Assembly (NCBI GenBank): GCA_036506155.1
Contig: DASXSF010000083.1
Span: 18,373-82,372, forward strand
Direction: 5' to 3'
Length of the DNA stretch: 64,000 bases
Origin: DASXRA01 sp036506155
GTDB taxonomy: Bacteria; Actinomycetota; Actinomycetes; Mycobacteriales; Jatrophihabitantaceae
Shown here: positions 7,514 through 17,590 of the stretch, piece by piece
How the letters are laid out: every line of letters starts with the position of its first letter
How positions within the stretch are numbered: the stretch's first letter is position 1
Translations under genes and position numbers: made by a program
The notes under the pieces: model-generated
Databases searched by the model: none
What the model was told of the DNA's origin: nothing
What the model saw: only the letters and a program-made list of their open reading frames with translations

Positions 7514-9174
7514 TGAGTACGACGTGGGCCGGCATCATCTTTGCCGGCACGCTGATCATCGCGCTCGCGCTCGTCCACAAGCCACTGGGCGACTACATGG
7601 CGCGGGTGCTGACCGGCAAGCGGCACCTCGCCGTGGAGAAAGGCGTCTACCGCGTCGGCGGTATCGACCCGGAGGCTGACCAGACGTGGGGTCGCTATCT
7701 GCGCTCGATGCTGGCGTTCAGCGCGGTGTCAGTGGTGTTCTTGTACGTCTTCCTGCGGGTGCAGCAGCACTTCTGGCCGCCGTACGACGTGCCACTCATG
7801 AGCCGCAGCCAGTCCTTCAACACGGCGACGAGCTTCGTCACCAACACGAACTGGCAGTCCTACTCTGGCGAAAACGCGCTGGGCTACGTCGTGCAGATGG
7901 CCGGCCTGGCCGTACAGAACTTCGCGTCCGCCGCCGTGGGCATCGCGGTGGCGATCGCCCTGGTGCGCGGGTTCGCACGGCACAAGACCGACCGGCTGGG
8001 CAACTTCTGGGTGGACCTCACCCGCATCTCATTGCGCATCTTGCTGCCGATCTCGATCGTGTTCGCGATCGTCTTCGTCGGCGCCGGCATGATCCAGAAC
8101 TTCCACCACTACCAGGACATCCACACGATCACCGGCGGCACGCAGACGCTGACGGGTGGTCCGGTGTCCAGCCAGGAAGCCATCAAAGAACTCGGCACGA
8201 ACGGCGGAGGCTTCTACAACGCGAACTCCGCGCACCCATTCGAGAACGCCACGGTGTGGACGAACTGGCTGGAGATCTTCCTGCTGCTGTGCATCTCGTT
8301 CTCGCTGCCGCGGACGTTCGGCAAGATCATCGGCGACAAGCGGCAGGGCTACACGATCGTCGCGGTGATGGCGCTGCTCGCGATCCTCAGCCTGGGCCTG
8401 AACATCGGCTTCCAGACCGCGCACCACGGGACGGTGCCGACCGCGGTCGGCGGGGCCACCGAGGGCACAGAAACACGGTTCGGGGTGCCCGACTCGGCGA
8501 CGTTCGCCACCGGAACGACGCTGACGTCGACGGGTGCGGTCGACAGCTACCACGACTCGTACACGAGCCTCGGCGGCATGATGACGCTGCTGAACATGAT
8601 GCTCGGCGAAGTGGCACCGGGCGGTACCGGCTCCGGGTTGTACGGCATCTTGGTCCTGGCCGTGATCACGGTGTTCGTCGCCGGGTTGATGGTCGGGCGA
8701 ACACCCGAGTACCTAGGAAAGAAGCTAGGTGGGAGGGAGTTGAAGTTCGCCTCGCTGTACCTGTTGACCACACCGGCTCTGGTGCTGGCCGGAACGGCGA
8801 TCGCGATGGCGATGCCCGGGCAGCGCGCCGGGATGCTCAATACCGGCCCGCACGGCTTCTCCGAGGTGCTCTACGCCTTCACCTCGGCGGCTAACAACAA
8901 CGGCAGCGCGTTCGCAGGTATCTCGGTGAACACCGTCTGGTACAACACCGCGCTCGGCCTCACAATGCTGTTCGGGCGCTTCCTGCCGATGATCTTCGTC
9001 CTTGGCCTCGCCGGGTCACTGTCGCGGCAGGCGCCAACGCCGGTCACCGAAGGCACGCTGCCGACACACCGAACCTTGTTCGTCGGCATGCTCACCGGCG
9101 TCACGATCATCGTGGTCGCCCTGACCTACTTCCCCGCTCTCGCTCTCGGTCCTCTTGCGGAGGGTCTGCACTGA
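7513..9174 (+). CDS. kdpA: KdpA, potassium-binding/channel subunit
   Basis: 553-aa polytopic inner-membrane subunit that selects K+ for the P-type ATPase. Four selectivity-filter-like repeats are expected; visible ones include FNTATSFVTNTNWQSY, LGTNGGGFYNANSAHPF and TSAANNNGSAF. Full family length. The ATG overlaps the kdpF stop and the TGA overlaps the kdpB ATG, so the four structural genes form one tightly coupled unit. Confidence 0.97.
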   Translation: MSTTWAGIIFAGTLIIALALVHKPLGDYMARVLTGKRHLAVEKGVYRVGGIDPEADQTWGRYLRSMLAFSAVSVVFLYVFLRVQQHFWPPYDVPLMSRSQSFNTATSFVTNTNWQSYSGENALGYVVQMAGLAVQNFASAAVGIAVAIALVRGFARHKTDRLGNFWVDLTRISLRILLPISIVFAIVFVGAGMIQNFHHYQDIHTITGGTQTLTGGPVSSQEAIKELGTNGGGFYNANSAHPFENATVWTNWLEIFLLLCISFSLPRTFGKIIGDKRQGYTIVAVMALLAILSLGLNIGFQTAHHGTVPTAVGGATEGTETRFGVPDSATFATGTTLTSTGAVDSYHDSYTSLGGMMTLLNMMLGEVAPGGTGSGLYGILVLAVITVFVAGLMVGRTPEYLGKKLGGRELKFASLYLLTTPALVLAGTAIAMAMPGQRAGMLNTGPHGFSEVLYAFTSAANNNGSAFAGISVNTVWYNTALGLTMLFGRFLPMIFVLGLAGSLSRQAPTPVTEGTLPTHRTLFVGMLTGVTIIVVALTYFPALALGPLAEGLH

Positions 9175-11336
9175 TGACAACCATGCTGCAAACTCCAACC
9201 GGGCGCCCGTCGCGGCCGGTGAGTCCACACCGGGTGCAGGCCGGCCTCCTCGACCCGAAGATGCTGTGGCAGTCGACACCGGACGCGCTGCGCAAGCTGA
9301 ATCCGCTCACGCTCTACAAGAACCCGGTCATGTTCATCGTCGAGGTCGGTGCCGTGTTCACGACGGTGATCGCGATCGCGGACCCGAGCGTATTCGCCTG
9401 GCTGATCGTCGTGTGGTTGTGGCTGACCGTGCTGTTCGCGAACCTGGCCGAGGCGGTGGCCGAGGGACGCGGCAAGGCGCAGGCCGACGCGTTGCGGCGT
9501 GCGAAGACGGACACGATCGCACGTCGGCTGGTCGACAACCGCGATTACGAGGGTGCGACCGAACCGGTACCGGCGCCGCAGCTGCAACTGGGCGACGTGG
9601 TGGTCGTCGAGGCCGGCGAGATGATCCCGGGCGACGGCGATGTCGTCGACGGGATCGCAAGCGTGGACGAGAGCGCGATCACCGGCGAGTCCGCGCCGGT
9701 CATCCGGGAGTCGGGCGGTGACCGCAGTTCGGTTACCGGTGGGACGAGGGTGCTCTCCGACCGGATCGTCGTGGAGATCACGCAGAAGCCGGGGGAGAGC
9801 TTCATCGACCGGATGATCGCGCTCGTCGAAGGAGCGAGCCGGCAGAAGACCCCGAACGAGATCGCGCTGAACATTCTGCTGGCGTCGCTGACGATCATCT
9901 TCCTGCTCGCGACCGTGACGTTGCAGCCGATGGCGATCTTCGCCAAGGTCAACCAGCCAGGCATCCCGAACACGGCGGCGCTGGACACGAACGGGATCAC
10001 CGGCATCGTCATCGTGTCGTTGCTGGTCTGCCTGATCCCGACGACGATCGGGGCGCTGCTGTCGGCGATCGGCATCGCCGGTATGGACCGGCTGGTGCAG
10101 CGCAATGTGCTGGCGATGTCCGGACGGGCCGTCGAAGCGGCCGGAGATGTCAACACGCTGCTGCTAGACAAGACCGGCACCATCACGCTCGGAAACCGGC
10201 AGGCGACCGACTTCATCCCGATCGGCGACGTGCCCGTCGATCAGCTCGCCGACGCCGCGCAGCTGTCTTCGCTGGCCGACGAGACTCCGGAGGGCCGCTC
10301 CGTCGTGGTGCTCGCCAAGTCACGGTACGGACTGCGCGAACGGAACACCGGTGAGCTGGTCAACGCGGTCTGGGTACCGTTCACCGCGCAGTCACGGATG
10401 AGCGGAGTGGACCTGCGCCGGCACAACGGCCAGCCCGGCCGGCAGGTGCGCAAGGGCGCAGCGGGGGCGGTCACGGCGTGGGTACGCGACAACGGCGGCG
10501 CCGTTCTGCCCCGGACGAGCGAGATCGTGGACGGCATCAGCGCCGCCGGCGGCACGCCGCTGGTGGTGGCGGAGCGCGTCGACGAGGCGGCGCCGGCAGT
10601 GCTGGGCGTCATCCAGCTCAAGGACATCGTCAAGGAAGGCATGTCCGAGCGGTTCGACGAGCTGCGCCGGATGGGCATCCGCACCGTGATGATCACGGGT
10701 GACAATCCCCTTACCGCGCAGGCCATTGCGGACGAGGCAGGTGTGGACGACTTTCTCGCCGAGGCCAAGCCCGAGGACAAGATGGCGCTGATCAAGCGAG
10801 AGCAGGAGGGCGGCAAGCTCGTCGCGATGACCGGCGACGGCACGAACGACGCGCCCGCGCTGGCGCAGGCGGACGTCGGTGTGGCGATGAACACCGGTAC
10901 GTCCGCGGCGAAAGAGGCCGGCAACATGGTCGACCTCGACTCCGACCCGACGAAGCTCATAGAGATCGTCGAGATCGGCAAACAGTTGCTCATCACCCGC
11001 GGCGCACTGACCACGTTCTCGATCGCGAACGACGTCGCGAAGTACTTCGCGATCATCCCGGCGATGTTCGCGGCCGTGTATCCAGGGCTGGACAAGTTGA
11101 ACATCATGCGGCTGCACTCGCCGGAGTCGGCGATCCTGTCCGCGGTGATCTTCAACGCGTTGATCATCGTCGCGTTGATCCCGCTTGCGCTGCGGGGCGT
11201 GCGCTACCGGCCGTCCAGCGCCAGCGCAATGCTGCGCCGCAACCTTTACATCTACGGCGTCGGTGGGCTGATCATGCCGTTCCTCGGCATCAAACTCATC
11301 GACCTGATAATCCAATTCATCCCCGGAGTGCGGTAA
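9174..11336 (+). CDS. kdpB: KdpB, P-type ATPase catalytic subunit
   Basis: 720-aa P-type ATPase. The phosphorylated Asp332 sits in DKTGTITLG; the actuator loop ITGESAPV (TGES) and hinge GDGTNDAPALAQADVGVAM are intact. It hydrolyses ATP to drive K+ entry through KdpA. An AAKEAGNMVDLDSDPTKL segment after the hinge is typical of KdpB. One-base overlaps on both sides couple it to kdpA and kdpC. Confidence 0.98.
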   Translation: MTTMLQTPTGRPSRPVSPHRVQAGLLDPKMLWQSTPDALRKLNPLTLYKNPVMFIVEVGAVFTTVIAIADPSVFAWLIVVWLWLTVLFANLAEAVAEGRGKAQADALRRAKTDTIARRLVDNRDYEGATEPVPAPQLQLGDVVVVEAGEMIPGDGDVVDGIASVDESAITGESAPVIRESGGDRSSVTGGTRVLSDRIVVEITQKPGESFIDRMIALVEGASRQKTPNEIALNILLASLTIIFLLATVTLQPMAIFAKVNQPGIPNTAALDTNGITGIVIVSLLVCLIPTTIGALLSAIGIAGMDRLVQRNVLAMSGRAVEAAGDVNTLLLDKTGTITLGNRQATDFIPIGDVPVDQLADAAQLSSLADETPEGRSVVVLAKSRYGLRERNTGELVNAVWVPFTAQSRMSGVDLRRHNGQPGRQVRKGAAGAVTAWVRDNGGAVLPRTSEIVDGISAAGGTPLVVAERVDEAAPAVLGVIQLKDIVKEGMSERFDELRRMGIRTVMITGDNPLTAQAIADEAGVDDFLAEAKPEDKMALIKREQEGGKLVAMTGDGTNDAPALAQADVGVAMNTGTSAAKEAGNMVDLDSDPTKLIEIVEIGKQLLITRGALTTFSIANDVAKYFAIIPAMFAAVYPGLDKLNIMRLHSPESAILSAVIFNALIIVALIPLALRGVRYRPSSASAMLRRNLYIYGVGGLIMPFLGIKLIDLIIQFIPGVR

Positions 11337-12232
11337 TGCGGTCCTTCATCGGTGCCATGCGGCAGCACGTTGCCGCACTGCGCATGCTGCTCGTCTTCAC
11401 GGTCCTGCTCGGGATCGGCTACCCGCTGTTCATCACGCTGGTCGCGCAGATCCCGGGCCTTTCAAGGCGGGCGGACGGCTCACTGATCAAGGTCGACGGC
11501 AAGGTCGTCGGTTCCAAGATCATCGGACAGAGTTTCACCGACAAGAACGGCAACGCGCTGGTGCAGTACTTCCAGTCGCGCCCGTCCGCTGCCGGCGACG
11601 GCTACGACCCGACCGCGTCGAGCGCGAGCAACCTCGGCCCGGAGTCCATTGTCGACACCCTGCCTGATCCCTCGGTGAAGGGCGACACCGGGACGCAGAG
11701 CCTGCTCACCCAGGTGTGCTCGCGAAGCCTCGCGATCGGCGAGCTGGAAGGCGTGGACGGCTCGCGGCCGTTTTGCACTTCCGACGGCGTGGGCGCGGTG
11801 CTGGCGGTGTTCTGGTCCGGGCCGGGCTACCACGGGCACGTCACCCGTGTGGTCAGCCTGAACCAGGCCGCGCCGGCCAAGCCCTTCGTGGCGACCTACA
11901 AGGGTGTCCCGGTCGAGCTCGCCAAGTTCGGCGAGGACTACTCCAAGGGACAGGTCGTGCCCATCCGCGGCAACGCCCCGGGGAAGCCGGCCGTGCCTGC
12001 TGATGCGGTCACCGCGTCCGGCTCCGGGCTCGATCCGGAGATCAGCCCCGCGTACGCGCGGCTGCAGGAAGCGCGTGTGGCAAAGGCGCGCGGGGTCAGC
12101 GTGGCGCAAGTCGCCGCGCTGGTCGACAAGTACGAGAAGAAGCGCGACCTGGGCTTCCTCGGCGAGCCGCGCGTCAACGTCCTGCAACTCAACATCGCCC
12201 TCGACAGGACCTACCCGTACCACAAGGGATAA
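11336..12232 (+). CDS. kdpC: KdpC, long actinobacterial form
   Basis: 298-aa subunit with a single N-terminal helix (LVFTVLLGIGYPLFITLV) and a periplasmic/extracellular domain that stabilises KdpAB. It is about 100 residues longer than the well-known ~190-aa enterobacterial KdpC. The extra block, roughly residues 110-235, contains two cysteines (QVCSRS and RPFCTSDG) that could pair outside the cell. The conserved end, VNVLQLNIALDRTYP, is intact. Similar long forms occur in other actinomycetes, to my knowledge. Confidence 0.95.
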   Translation: MRSFIGAMRQHVAALRMLLVFTVLLGIGYPLFITLVAQIPGLSRRADGSLIKVDGKVVGSKIIGQSFTDKNGNALVQYFQSRPSAAGDGYDPTASSASNLGPESIVDTLPDPSVKGDTGTQSLLTQVCSRSLAIGELEGVDGSRPFCTSDGVGAVLAVFWSGPGYHGHVTRVVSLNQAAPAKPFVATYKGVPVELAKFGEDYSKGQVVPIRGNAPGKPAVPADAVTASGSGLDPEISPAYARLQEARVAKARGVSVAQVAALVDKYEKKRDLGFLGEPRVNVLQLNIALDRTYPYHKG

Positions 12233-12235
12233 CGG

Positions 12236-14782
12236 ATGACCGCACGCGGCCAGCTTCGGGTCTATCTGGGCGCTGCGCCAGGCGTCGGCAAGACGTACGC
12301 GATGATCGACGAGGGCCATCGGCGGGCCGCCCGTGGCACCGACGTCGTCGTCGCGTACGTCGAGACCCACGGCAGGCAGCGCACCGAGGAGAAGCTCACC
12401 GGGCTCGAAGTCATCCCGCGGCGCACCGTGACGTACCGCGGCTCTCAATTCACCGAGCTGGACCTGCCGGCGGTACTCGCGCGAGCGCCGCAGGTCGCGC
12501 TCGTCGACGAACTGGCGCACACGAACGTGCCGGGTGTGGAGCACGCCAAGCGGTGGCAGGACATCGAGCAGCTGCTCGAGGCCGGCATCACCGTCATCAG
12601 CAACGTCAACATCCAGCACCTGGAATCACTCAACGACGTGGTCCAGGAGATCACCGGCGTCGTCCAGCGCGAGACGGTTCCTGACTCGGTCGTGCGCGCA
12701 GCCGAGCAGGTCGAGCTCATTGACATGACGGCCGAAGCTCTGCGACGGCGCATGGCGCACGGCAACGTCTACCAGCTCGACAGAATCGACGCCGCGCTAT
12801 CGAACTACTTCCGGCCCGGCAACCTCACCGCGCTGCGGGAGCTCGCGCTCTTGTGGCTCGCAGACGCCGTCGAGGACAACCTGCAGCGCTACCGCGAGGA
12901 ACACGGCATCGCCCGCAAATGGGAGACCCGCGAACGAGTCGTCGTCGCTTTGACGGGTGGGCCCGAGGGTGAGGCGCTGCTTCGCCGAGCCGCGCGCATC
13001 GCCGCACGCGTGGGCGGTGGCGACCTGCTCGCCGTGCATGTCGCTCGCAGCGACGGCCTGGCCGGGTCGAGTGTGGCCGAGCTCGACCGTCAACGCGCGC
13101 TCGTCGAATCACTCGGCGGCAGCTACCACTCCGTTGTCGGCGACAACATTCCCGCTGCGGTACTCGACTTCGCCCGTGCCAGCAATGCGACACAGATCGT
13201 CATCGGCGCCAGCCGACGAAATCCGATCATCGCGGCGCTCACCGGCCCGGGCACCGGCATGACGATCACCCGGCTGTCCGGGCCGATCGACGTCCACGTC
13301 GTCAGCCACGACTACATGGGCAGGGGACGGGTCCTGCCGAAGGTGAGCAGCGGACTCACCAGGAAGCGCCGGTTTGCCGGGCTCCTCACCGCAGCCGTCC
13401 TCCTCAGTGCACTCGTTCCCATCTGTGCGGCGCCGCGGGGCGATCTCGGTTTCGGCAGCGACCTATTGCTGTTCCTCCTCGCGGTGATCATCGTCAGCCT
13501 CATCGGCGGCTTCATCACGGCATTCGTCACCGCGATCGCTGCCAGCTTGCTGCTCAACTACTACTTCGTTCCGCCGATTCACAAACTGACCATCTCCGAG
13601 CCGGAGAACATCTTCGCGCTGAACGTGTTCGTGGTAGTCGCGCTGCTGGTGGCGAAGGTCGTCGACGTGGCCGCCCGACACAGCTCCGAGGCAGCGCGTT
13701 CCAACGCGGAAGCCGAAACGATCTCCACGCTGGCCGGCAGCCTGCTGCGTGGCGAGCAGGCGATTCCCGCGATGCTGGAACGTGTTCGGGAGAGTTTCGG
13801 CGCGCAGGACGCAGCGCTGCTGCGCCGTGAGTCCGGTGCCCCCGCCAGCAGCAGTGGCCGGTCCGCCGGCATGCGCGGAACCTGGTCGTGCGTCGCCAGC
13901 GTCGGTGACAACCCGTGCCTACGGCCCGAAGACGCCGACACCGAGGTTCCCGTCGGTGAGGACATGATCCTCGTGCTACGCGGACGCCTGCTCGCGGCCG
14001 AGGACCAGCGGGTGCTCACTGCCTTCGCGACTCAGGTCGCGATCGCCTACGAGCAACGCCGGCTTACCGAAGTGGCCGAGGCCGCCGTACCGCTCGTTGA
14101 AGCCGATCGGGTGCGCACGGCCTTGCTCAATGCCGTCAGCCACGACCTGCGCACGCCCCTGGCGTCCGCCAAGGCCGCGGTGTCAAGCCTGCGCAGTCCC
14201 GATGTCGCGTGGAGCGAGCAGGATCAGCAAGAGTTCCTTGCCAATGCGGACGACGCACTTGATCGTCTGACCGCGCTGGTCACCAACCTGCTCGACCTTT
14301 CCCGGTTGCAGGTGGGGGTGCTGGCCGTCGAGACCGCGCCGGTGGCGGTCGAGGACGTCGTCAGCCACGCCCTCGACCATGCGGCGCGCGACGCCAAGGT
14401 CGAGGTGGACATCCCCGCTGAGCTGCCCGCGATCGCTGCCGACCCGGGTCTGCTGGAGCGAGCCGTGGCCAACCTGGTCGAGAACGCGCTGCGCTACTCG
14501 CCGTCCGGCGACATCGTACGTATCGCAGCCAGCGCCCATCGGGACACGATCCAGATCCGCGTCATCGACCACGGCCCGGGTATCCCGGCCGCCGACAGGG
14601 CAGCCGTGTTCGCCCCGTTCCAACGCCGCGACGATCACACCACCGCCGACGGACAAGGCGTCGGTCTGGGGTTGGCAATCGCCCGCGGCTTCGTCGAGGC
14701 AATGCACGGGACGATCACGCTCGACGACACACCAGGCGGCGGCCTGATCGCCGCGATCGAGCTCCCGATCGCGCGACCGTAG
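12236..14782 (+). CDS. kdpD: KdpD, turgor/K+ sensor histidine kinase
   Basis: 848-aa sensor kinase. The N-terminal KdpD domain has a Walker A loop (GAAPGVGKTYAM, Lys19-Thr20), then a Usp-like domain, four predicted helices (about residues 380-480, DUF4118), a GAF-like linker and HisKA with His636 in VSHDLRTPLAS. The ATPase end shows NLVENALRYSP, DHGPGIP and GQGVGLGLAIARGF. It follows kdpC by 3 bp. No response regulator follows: the next gene is on the opposite strand, so KdpE must be encoded elsewhere or be absent. Confidence 0.96.
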   Translation: MTARGQLRVYLGAAPGVGKTYAMIDEGHRRAARGTDVVVAYVETHGRQRTEEKLTGLEVIPRRTVTYRGSQFTELDLPAVLARAPQVALVDELAHTNVPGVEHAKRWQDIEQLLEAGITVISNVNIQHLESLNDVVQEITGVVQRETVPDSVVRAAEQVELIDMTAEALRRRMAHGNVYQLDRIDAALSNYFRPGNLTALRELALLWLADAVEDNLQRYREEHGIARKWETRERVVVALTGGPEGEALLRRAARIAARVGGGDLLAVHVARSDGLAGSSVAELDRQRALVESLGGSYHSVVGDNIPAAVLDFARASNATQIVIGASRRNPIIAALTGPGTGMTITRLSGPIDVHVVSHDYMGRGRVLPKVSSGLTRKRRFAGLLTAAVLLSALVPICAAPRGDLGFGSDLLLFLLAVIIVSLIGGFITAFVTAIAASLLLNYYFVPPIHKLTISEPENIFALNVFVVVALLVAKVVDVAARHSSEAARSNAEAETISTLAGSLLRGEQAIPAMLERVRESFGAQDAALLRRESGAPASSSGRSAGMRGTWSCVASVGDNPCLRPEDADTEVPVGEDMILVLRGRLLAAEDQRVLTAFATQVAIAYEQRRLTEVAEAAVPLVEADRVRTALLNAVSHDLRTPLASAKAAVSSLRSPDVAWSEQDQQEFLANADDALDRLTALVTNLLDLSRLQVGVLAVETAPVAVEDVVSHALDHAARDAKVEVDIPAELPAIAADPGLLERAVANLVENALRYSPSGDIVRIAASAHRDTIQIRVIDHGPGIPAADRAAVFAPFQRRDDHTTADGQGVGLGLAIARGFVEAMHGTITLDDTPGGGLIAAIELPIARP

Positions 14783-14788
14783 TGAGCG

Positions 14789-16630
14789 TCAAAGCTGCTT
14801 CAGGCGGAACGCGAGTATGGCGACGATGGCGTCGGTGCGTGAGCGAAGCGCGGCGGCGAGGATCAGTCCGCGCTGGTTGTGCAGGAGCTGATAACGACGG
14901 CTCGTAGGCTCGACCTCGGACAGCAGCACGGTGACCTGCATGCCGTGTTCTATCTGGTGGCGGACGTAACCGACGATGGGCGCGACCAGCGTCCGATGCG
15001 GGCTGGGGAGCACCTTGAGGTCGACGCCCGGGTCCCAGATTGCCCACTGCTCGTCCAGCCGCCGTGTCGCGTCCGGGTCGAGGTCGACAGCGATCGGGAC
15101 GACCTGCCCGCCCATCCGCATGCCGGCGGTGAGGGCGCGCTCGGTCAGCTTGTTGACGGCAACCACCGGGATGACGACGAGTGCGTGCTCGGCTGTTATC
15201 GGTGCGGGTCGAGGTGGGAGCTGCCCGAGGCCGAGTTGCTCGCCGACGAGACGGTAGTAGCGCTCGATCCGCGCGAACAGCAGCATCAGCGCGGGGATGA
15301 TGATCAGCAACTGCCAGGCACCCTCGGTGAACTTGCTGGCCATGAAGATGACGGCCGCGGCGGCCGTGAGCACCGCGCCCACGCCGTTGAGCACGGCGCG
15401 CGGAACCCAGCCCGGGGCGCGGTGGGTACGCCAGTGCTGGACCATCCCGACCTGGCTGATCGTGAAGCCGATGAACACACCGATCGCGAACAGCGGCAGC
15501 AGCCGGTGGGTATCCGCGCCCAGGGCGACCAGCAGCAGCGCCGACAGGATCGCCAACGCACCGACGCCGTACCGGAACACCGGCCGTTCGGCACGTAACG
15601 CGAACAGGTGCGGGAGGCGATGGTCCTTGGCGAGTAGGCTCATCAAAACCGGCAGGCCGCCGAAACTGGTGTTGGCGGCAAATGCGAGAACCAGGGTGAC
15701 CGTGAGGTTCGTGACGTAGAAGGCCCAGCCCGTGCCGAACGCAGCCGCTGACAGTTGGGCCAGCACCGTGACATTGCCGCGCGGGACGACGTGGTGCAGC
15801 CTGATCAGCAACGAGAGCCCGAGCAGCATTGATCCGAGCAGCACGCCCAGTGCCACCTCCGTGTGCTGGGCTCGCTTGACAGCCGGGGCGCGAAACTGGG
15901 GCACCCCGTTGGCGATCGCCTCCACTCCGGTCAGCGCCGAGCAGCCCGCGGCGAACGCCTTGAGCAGGACAACGATCCCGAGTGCCTCGGTCGCGTGGAT
16001 CGGGCCGAGGTCCTGGCCGATGGTCTTGACCGGGTGGTCGCGGGCCAGCCCGACGCCGATGATCGCCGCGATTCCGGCGATGAACACGATGGTCGGCAAC
16101 ATGAGCACCCTTGCCGACTCGGCGATACCGATCAGGTTGAGCACGGTGAGTACCGCCAGACCGACCAGGCTCACGGCGAGCAGGTGGTGCGACAGTGCTG
16201 GGAACACACTGCCCAGGCTGGCGGCCCCGGCAGCCAAACTCACCGCGACCGTCAGCACGTAGTCCACGACGAGGCTCGCTGCCGCAAGCAGGCTCGTCCG
16301 TCGTCCCAGGTTCTTCTTCGCCACCGCGTAGGCGCCACCCCCGTCGGGGTAGACCGCGATCACCTGCCGGTAGGACATCACCAGAACCAGCAGCAGGATG
16401 ACGATCGCCACCGACACCGGCACGACCTCCCGCACGGCGGCCGCGCCGGCCGCGACCAGTGCGAGAACGATCGCCTCAGGTCCGTACGCGACACTTGACA
16501 GCGCGTCCAGCGACAAAGCCGCGATGCCGCCGAGCGTGGTCAGCTTGTGCGCGTCCTCGCGCTCCTCCTGGCGCACCCGCCGGTCACGGATCCGTTCAGG
16601 CGGCGTCTTCAGCGGGCGTCCCATCGACAC
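14789..16630 (-). CDS. KimA-like potassium transporter (APC superfamily)
   Basis: 613-aa membrane protein with about 12 helices and a cytoplasmic C-terminal Usp-like domain of some 150 residues (ALVVIPVVAVNKLTERAL). The N-terminal signature DALSSVAYGPEAI closely matches KimA/YdaO, the high-affinity K+/H+ symporter of Bacillus. Many databases label such proteins amino-acid permeases. Its position, 6 bp from the end of kdpD in convergent orientation, supports a role in K+ uptake. Start is GTG 16630 or ATG 16624; an AGGA precedes both. No c-di-AMP riboswitch was recognisable upstream. Confidence 0.85.
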   Translation of the reverse strand: MSMGRPLKTPPERIRDRRVRQEEREDAHKLTTLGGIAALSLDALSSVAYGPEAIVLALVAAGAAAVREVVPVSVAIVILLLVLVMSYRQVIAVYPDGGGAYAVAKKNLGRRTSLLAAASLVVDYVLTVAVSLAAGAASLGSVFPALSHHLLAVSLVGLAVLTVLNLIGIAESARVLMLPTIVFIAGIAAIIGVGLARDHPVKTIGQDLGPIHATEALGIVVLLKAFAAGCSALTGVEAIANGVPQFRAPAVKRAQHTEVALGVLLGSMLLGLSLLIRLHHVVPRGNVTVLAQLSAAAFGTGWAFYVTNLTVTLVLAFAANTSFGGLPVLMSLLAKDHRLPHLFALRAERPVFRYGVGALAILSALLLVALGADTHRLLPLFAIGVFIGFTISQVGMVQHWRTHRAPGWVPRAVLNGVGAVLTAAAAVIFMASKFTEGAWQLLIIIPALMLLFARIERYYRLVGEQLGLGQLPPRPAPITAEHALVVIPVVAVNKLTERALTAGMRMGGQVVPIAVDLDPDATRRLDEQWAIWDPGVDLKVLPSPHRTLVAPIVGYVRHQIEHGMQVTVLLSEVEPTSRRYQLLHNQRGLILAAALRSRTDAIVAILAFRLKQL

Positions 16631-16880
16631 CGTTCCTACCGGATCGCCAGTGGCGGCGCATCACTCTCGCCGGGCGAGGCCCTTCTCGCGGGCGGCAGTC
16701 GGCCTCCTGAGTCGCTCGCGCCGCGTCGATTCGGCTTGCAGTGCCTCATATCGGGGCCCGCCGCGCCATCGGCATCGCCGCCCAGGACCAGGGCATTACC
16801 CGGGTTCGATATCGCGCCGAAACGACGAGCCTTGCGTCATCGGCCCCGCAGATACGGCGCCCAGAAACGAGGAGCACGTA

Positions 16881-17504
16881 ATGGACACCAGGCTCGAAGT
16901 GATCGTTATCCCGGTACGCGACGCCGATCGGTCGGCCCACTTCTACAAGACGCTGGGCTGGCGCATGGACGCCGACGCCACTGTCGACGACCTGCGCGTC
17001 GTCCAGCTGACGCCTCCGGGTTCGCAGGCGTCCGTGATCTTCGGACTGAATGTCACCACAGCGGTGCCGGGGACCGCGGACGGCATGATGCTCGTCGTCG
17101 ACGACATCGACGCAGCGCGCGGAGAGCTCGTCGAGCACGGCGTGGACGTCAGCGAGGTCTTTCACGACGCCGGCGGCGTCTTCCACCACGGCGGGACCGC
17201 CAAGCGAGTACCGGGCCCCGGGGCGGACCACGCGAGCTACGGATCGTTCGCCTCGTTCAGCGACCCGGACGGCAACACCTGGTACCTGCAGGAGATCACC
17301 ACGCGACTGCCCGGACGCGTCGACCCGACAACGACGACCTACACGTCGACTGACGACCTGGAAGCTGCACTTCGCCGCGCAGCCAAGGCGCACGGTGAAC
17401 ACGAAGCCCGCATCGGCGAGGCGGACGAGAACTGGCCTGCCTGGTACGCGGACTACGCGGACTACATGGTGCGCGAGCGCGCCGGTGCCGAACTCCCGAC
17501 GTGA
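16881..17504 (+). CDS. VOC-superfamily (glyoxalase-like) protein
   Basis: 207 aa, ATG behind an AGGAG site. Residues 1-145 form a vicinal-oxygen-chelate fold (VIVIPVRDADRSAHFYKTLGW ... FSDPDGNTWYLQEI), as in glyoxalases and dioxygenase-like enzymes. A tail of about 55 residues rich in acidic and aromatic residues (ENWPAWYADYADYMV) follows and occurs in related actinobacterial proteins. Substrate unknown. Confidence 0.85.
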   Translation: MDTRLEVIVIPVRDADRSAHFYKTLGWRMDADATVDDLRVVQLTPPGSQASVIFGLNVTTAVPGTADGMMLVVDDIDAARGELVEHGVDVSEVFHDAGGVFHHGGTAKRVPGPGADHASYGSFASFSDPDGNTWYLQEITTRLPGRVDPTTTTYTSTDDLEAALRRAAKAHGEHEARIGEADENWPAWYADYADYMVRERAGAELPT

Positions 17505-17590
17505 GCGATGTCGGGCGCGACCGGCGCGCGGCTGTGCGAACCTGAGCACTGCACCACCTCCGACGGCTGAAGAGCGGAAGGGAATCAGAC

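Noticed and set aside
16631..16880. Possible c-di-AMP riboswitch upstream of the KimA-like gene
   Set aside because: No recognisable conserved core; the region also carries the glyoxalase-like gene's promoter.
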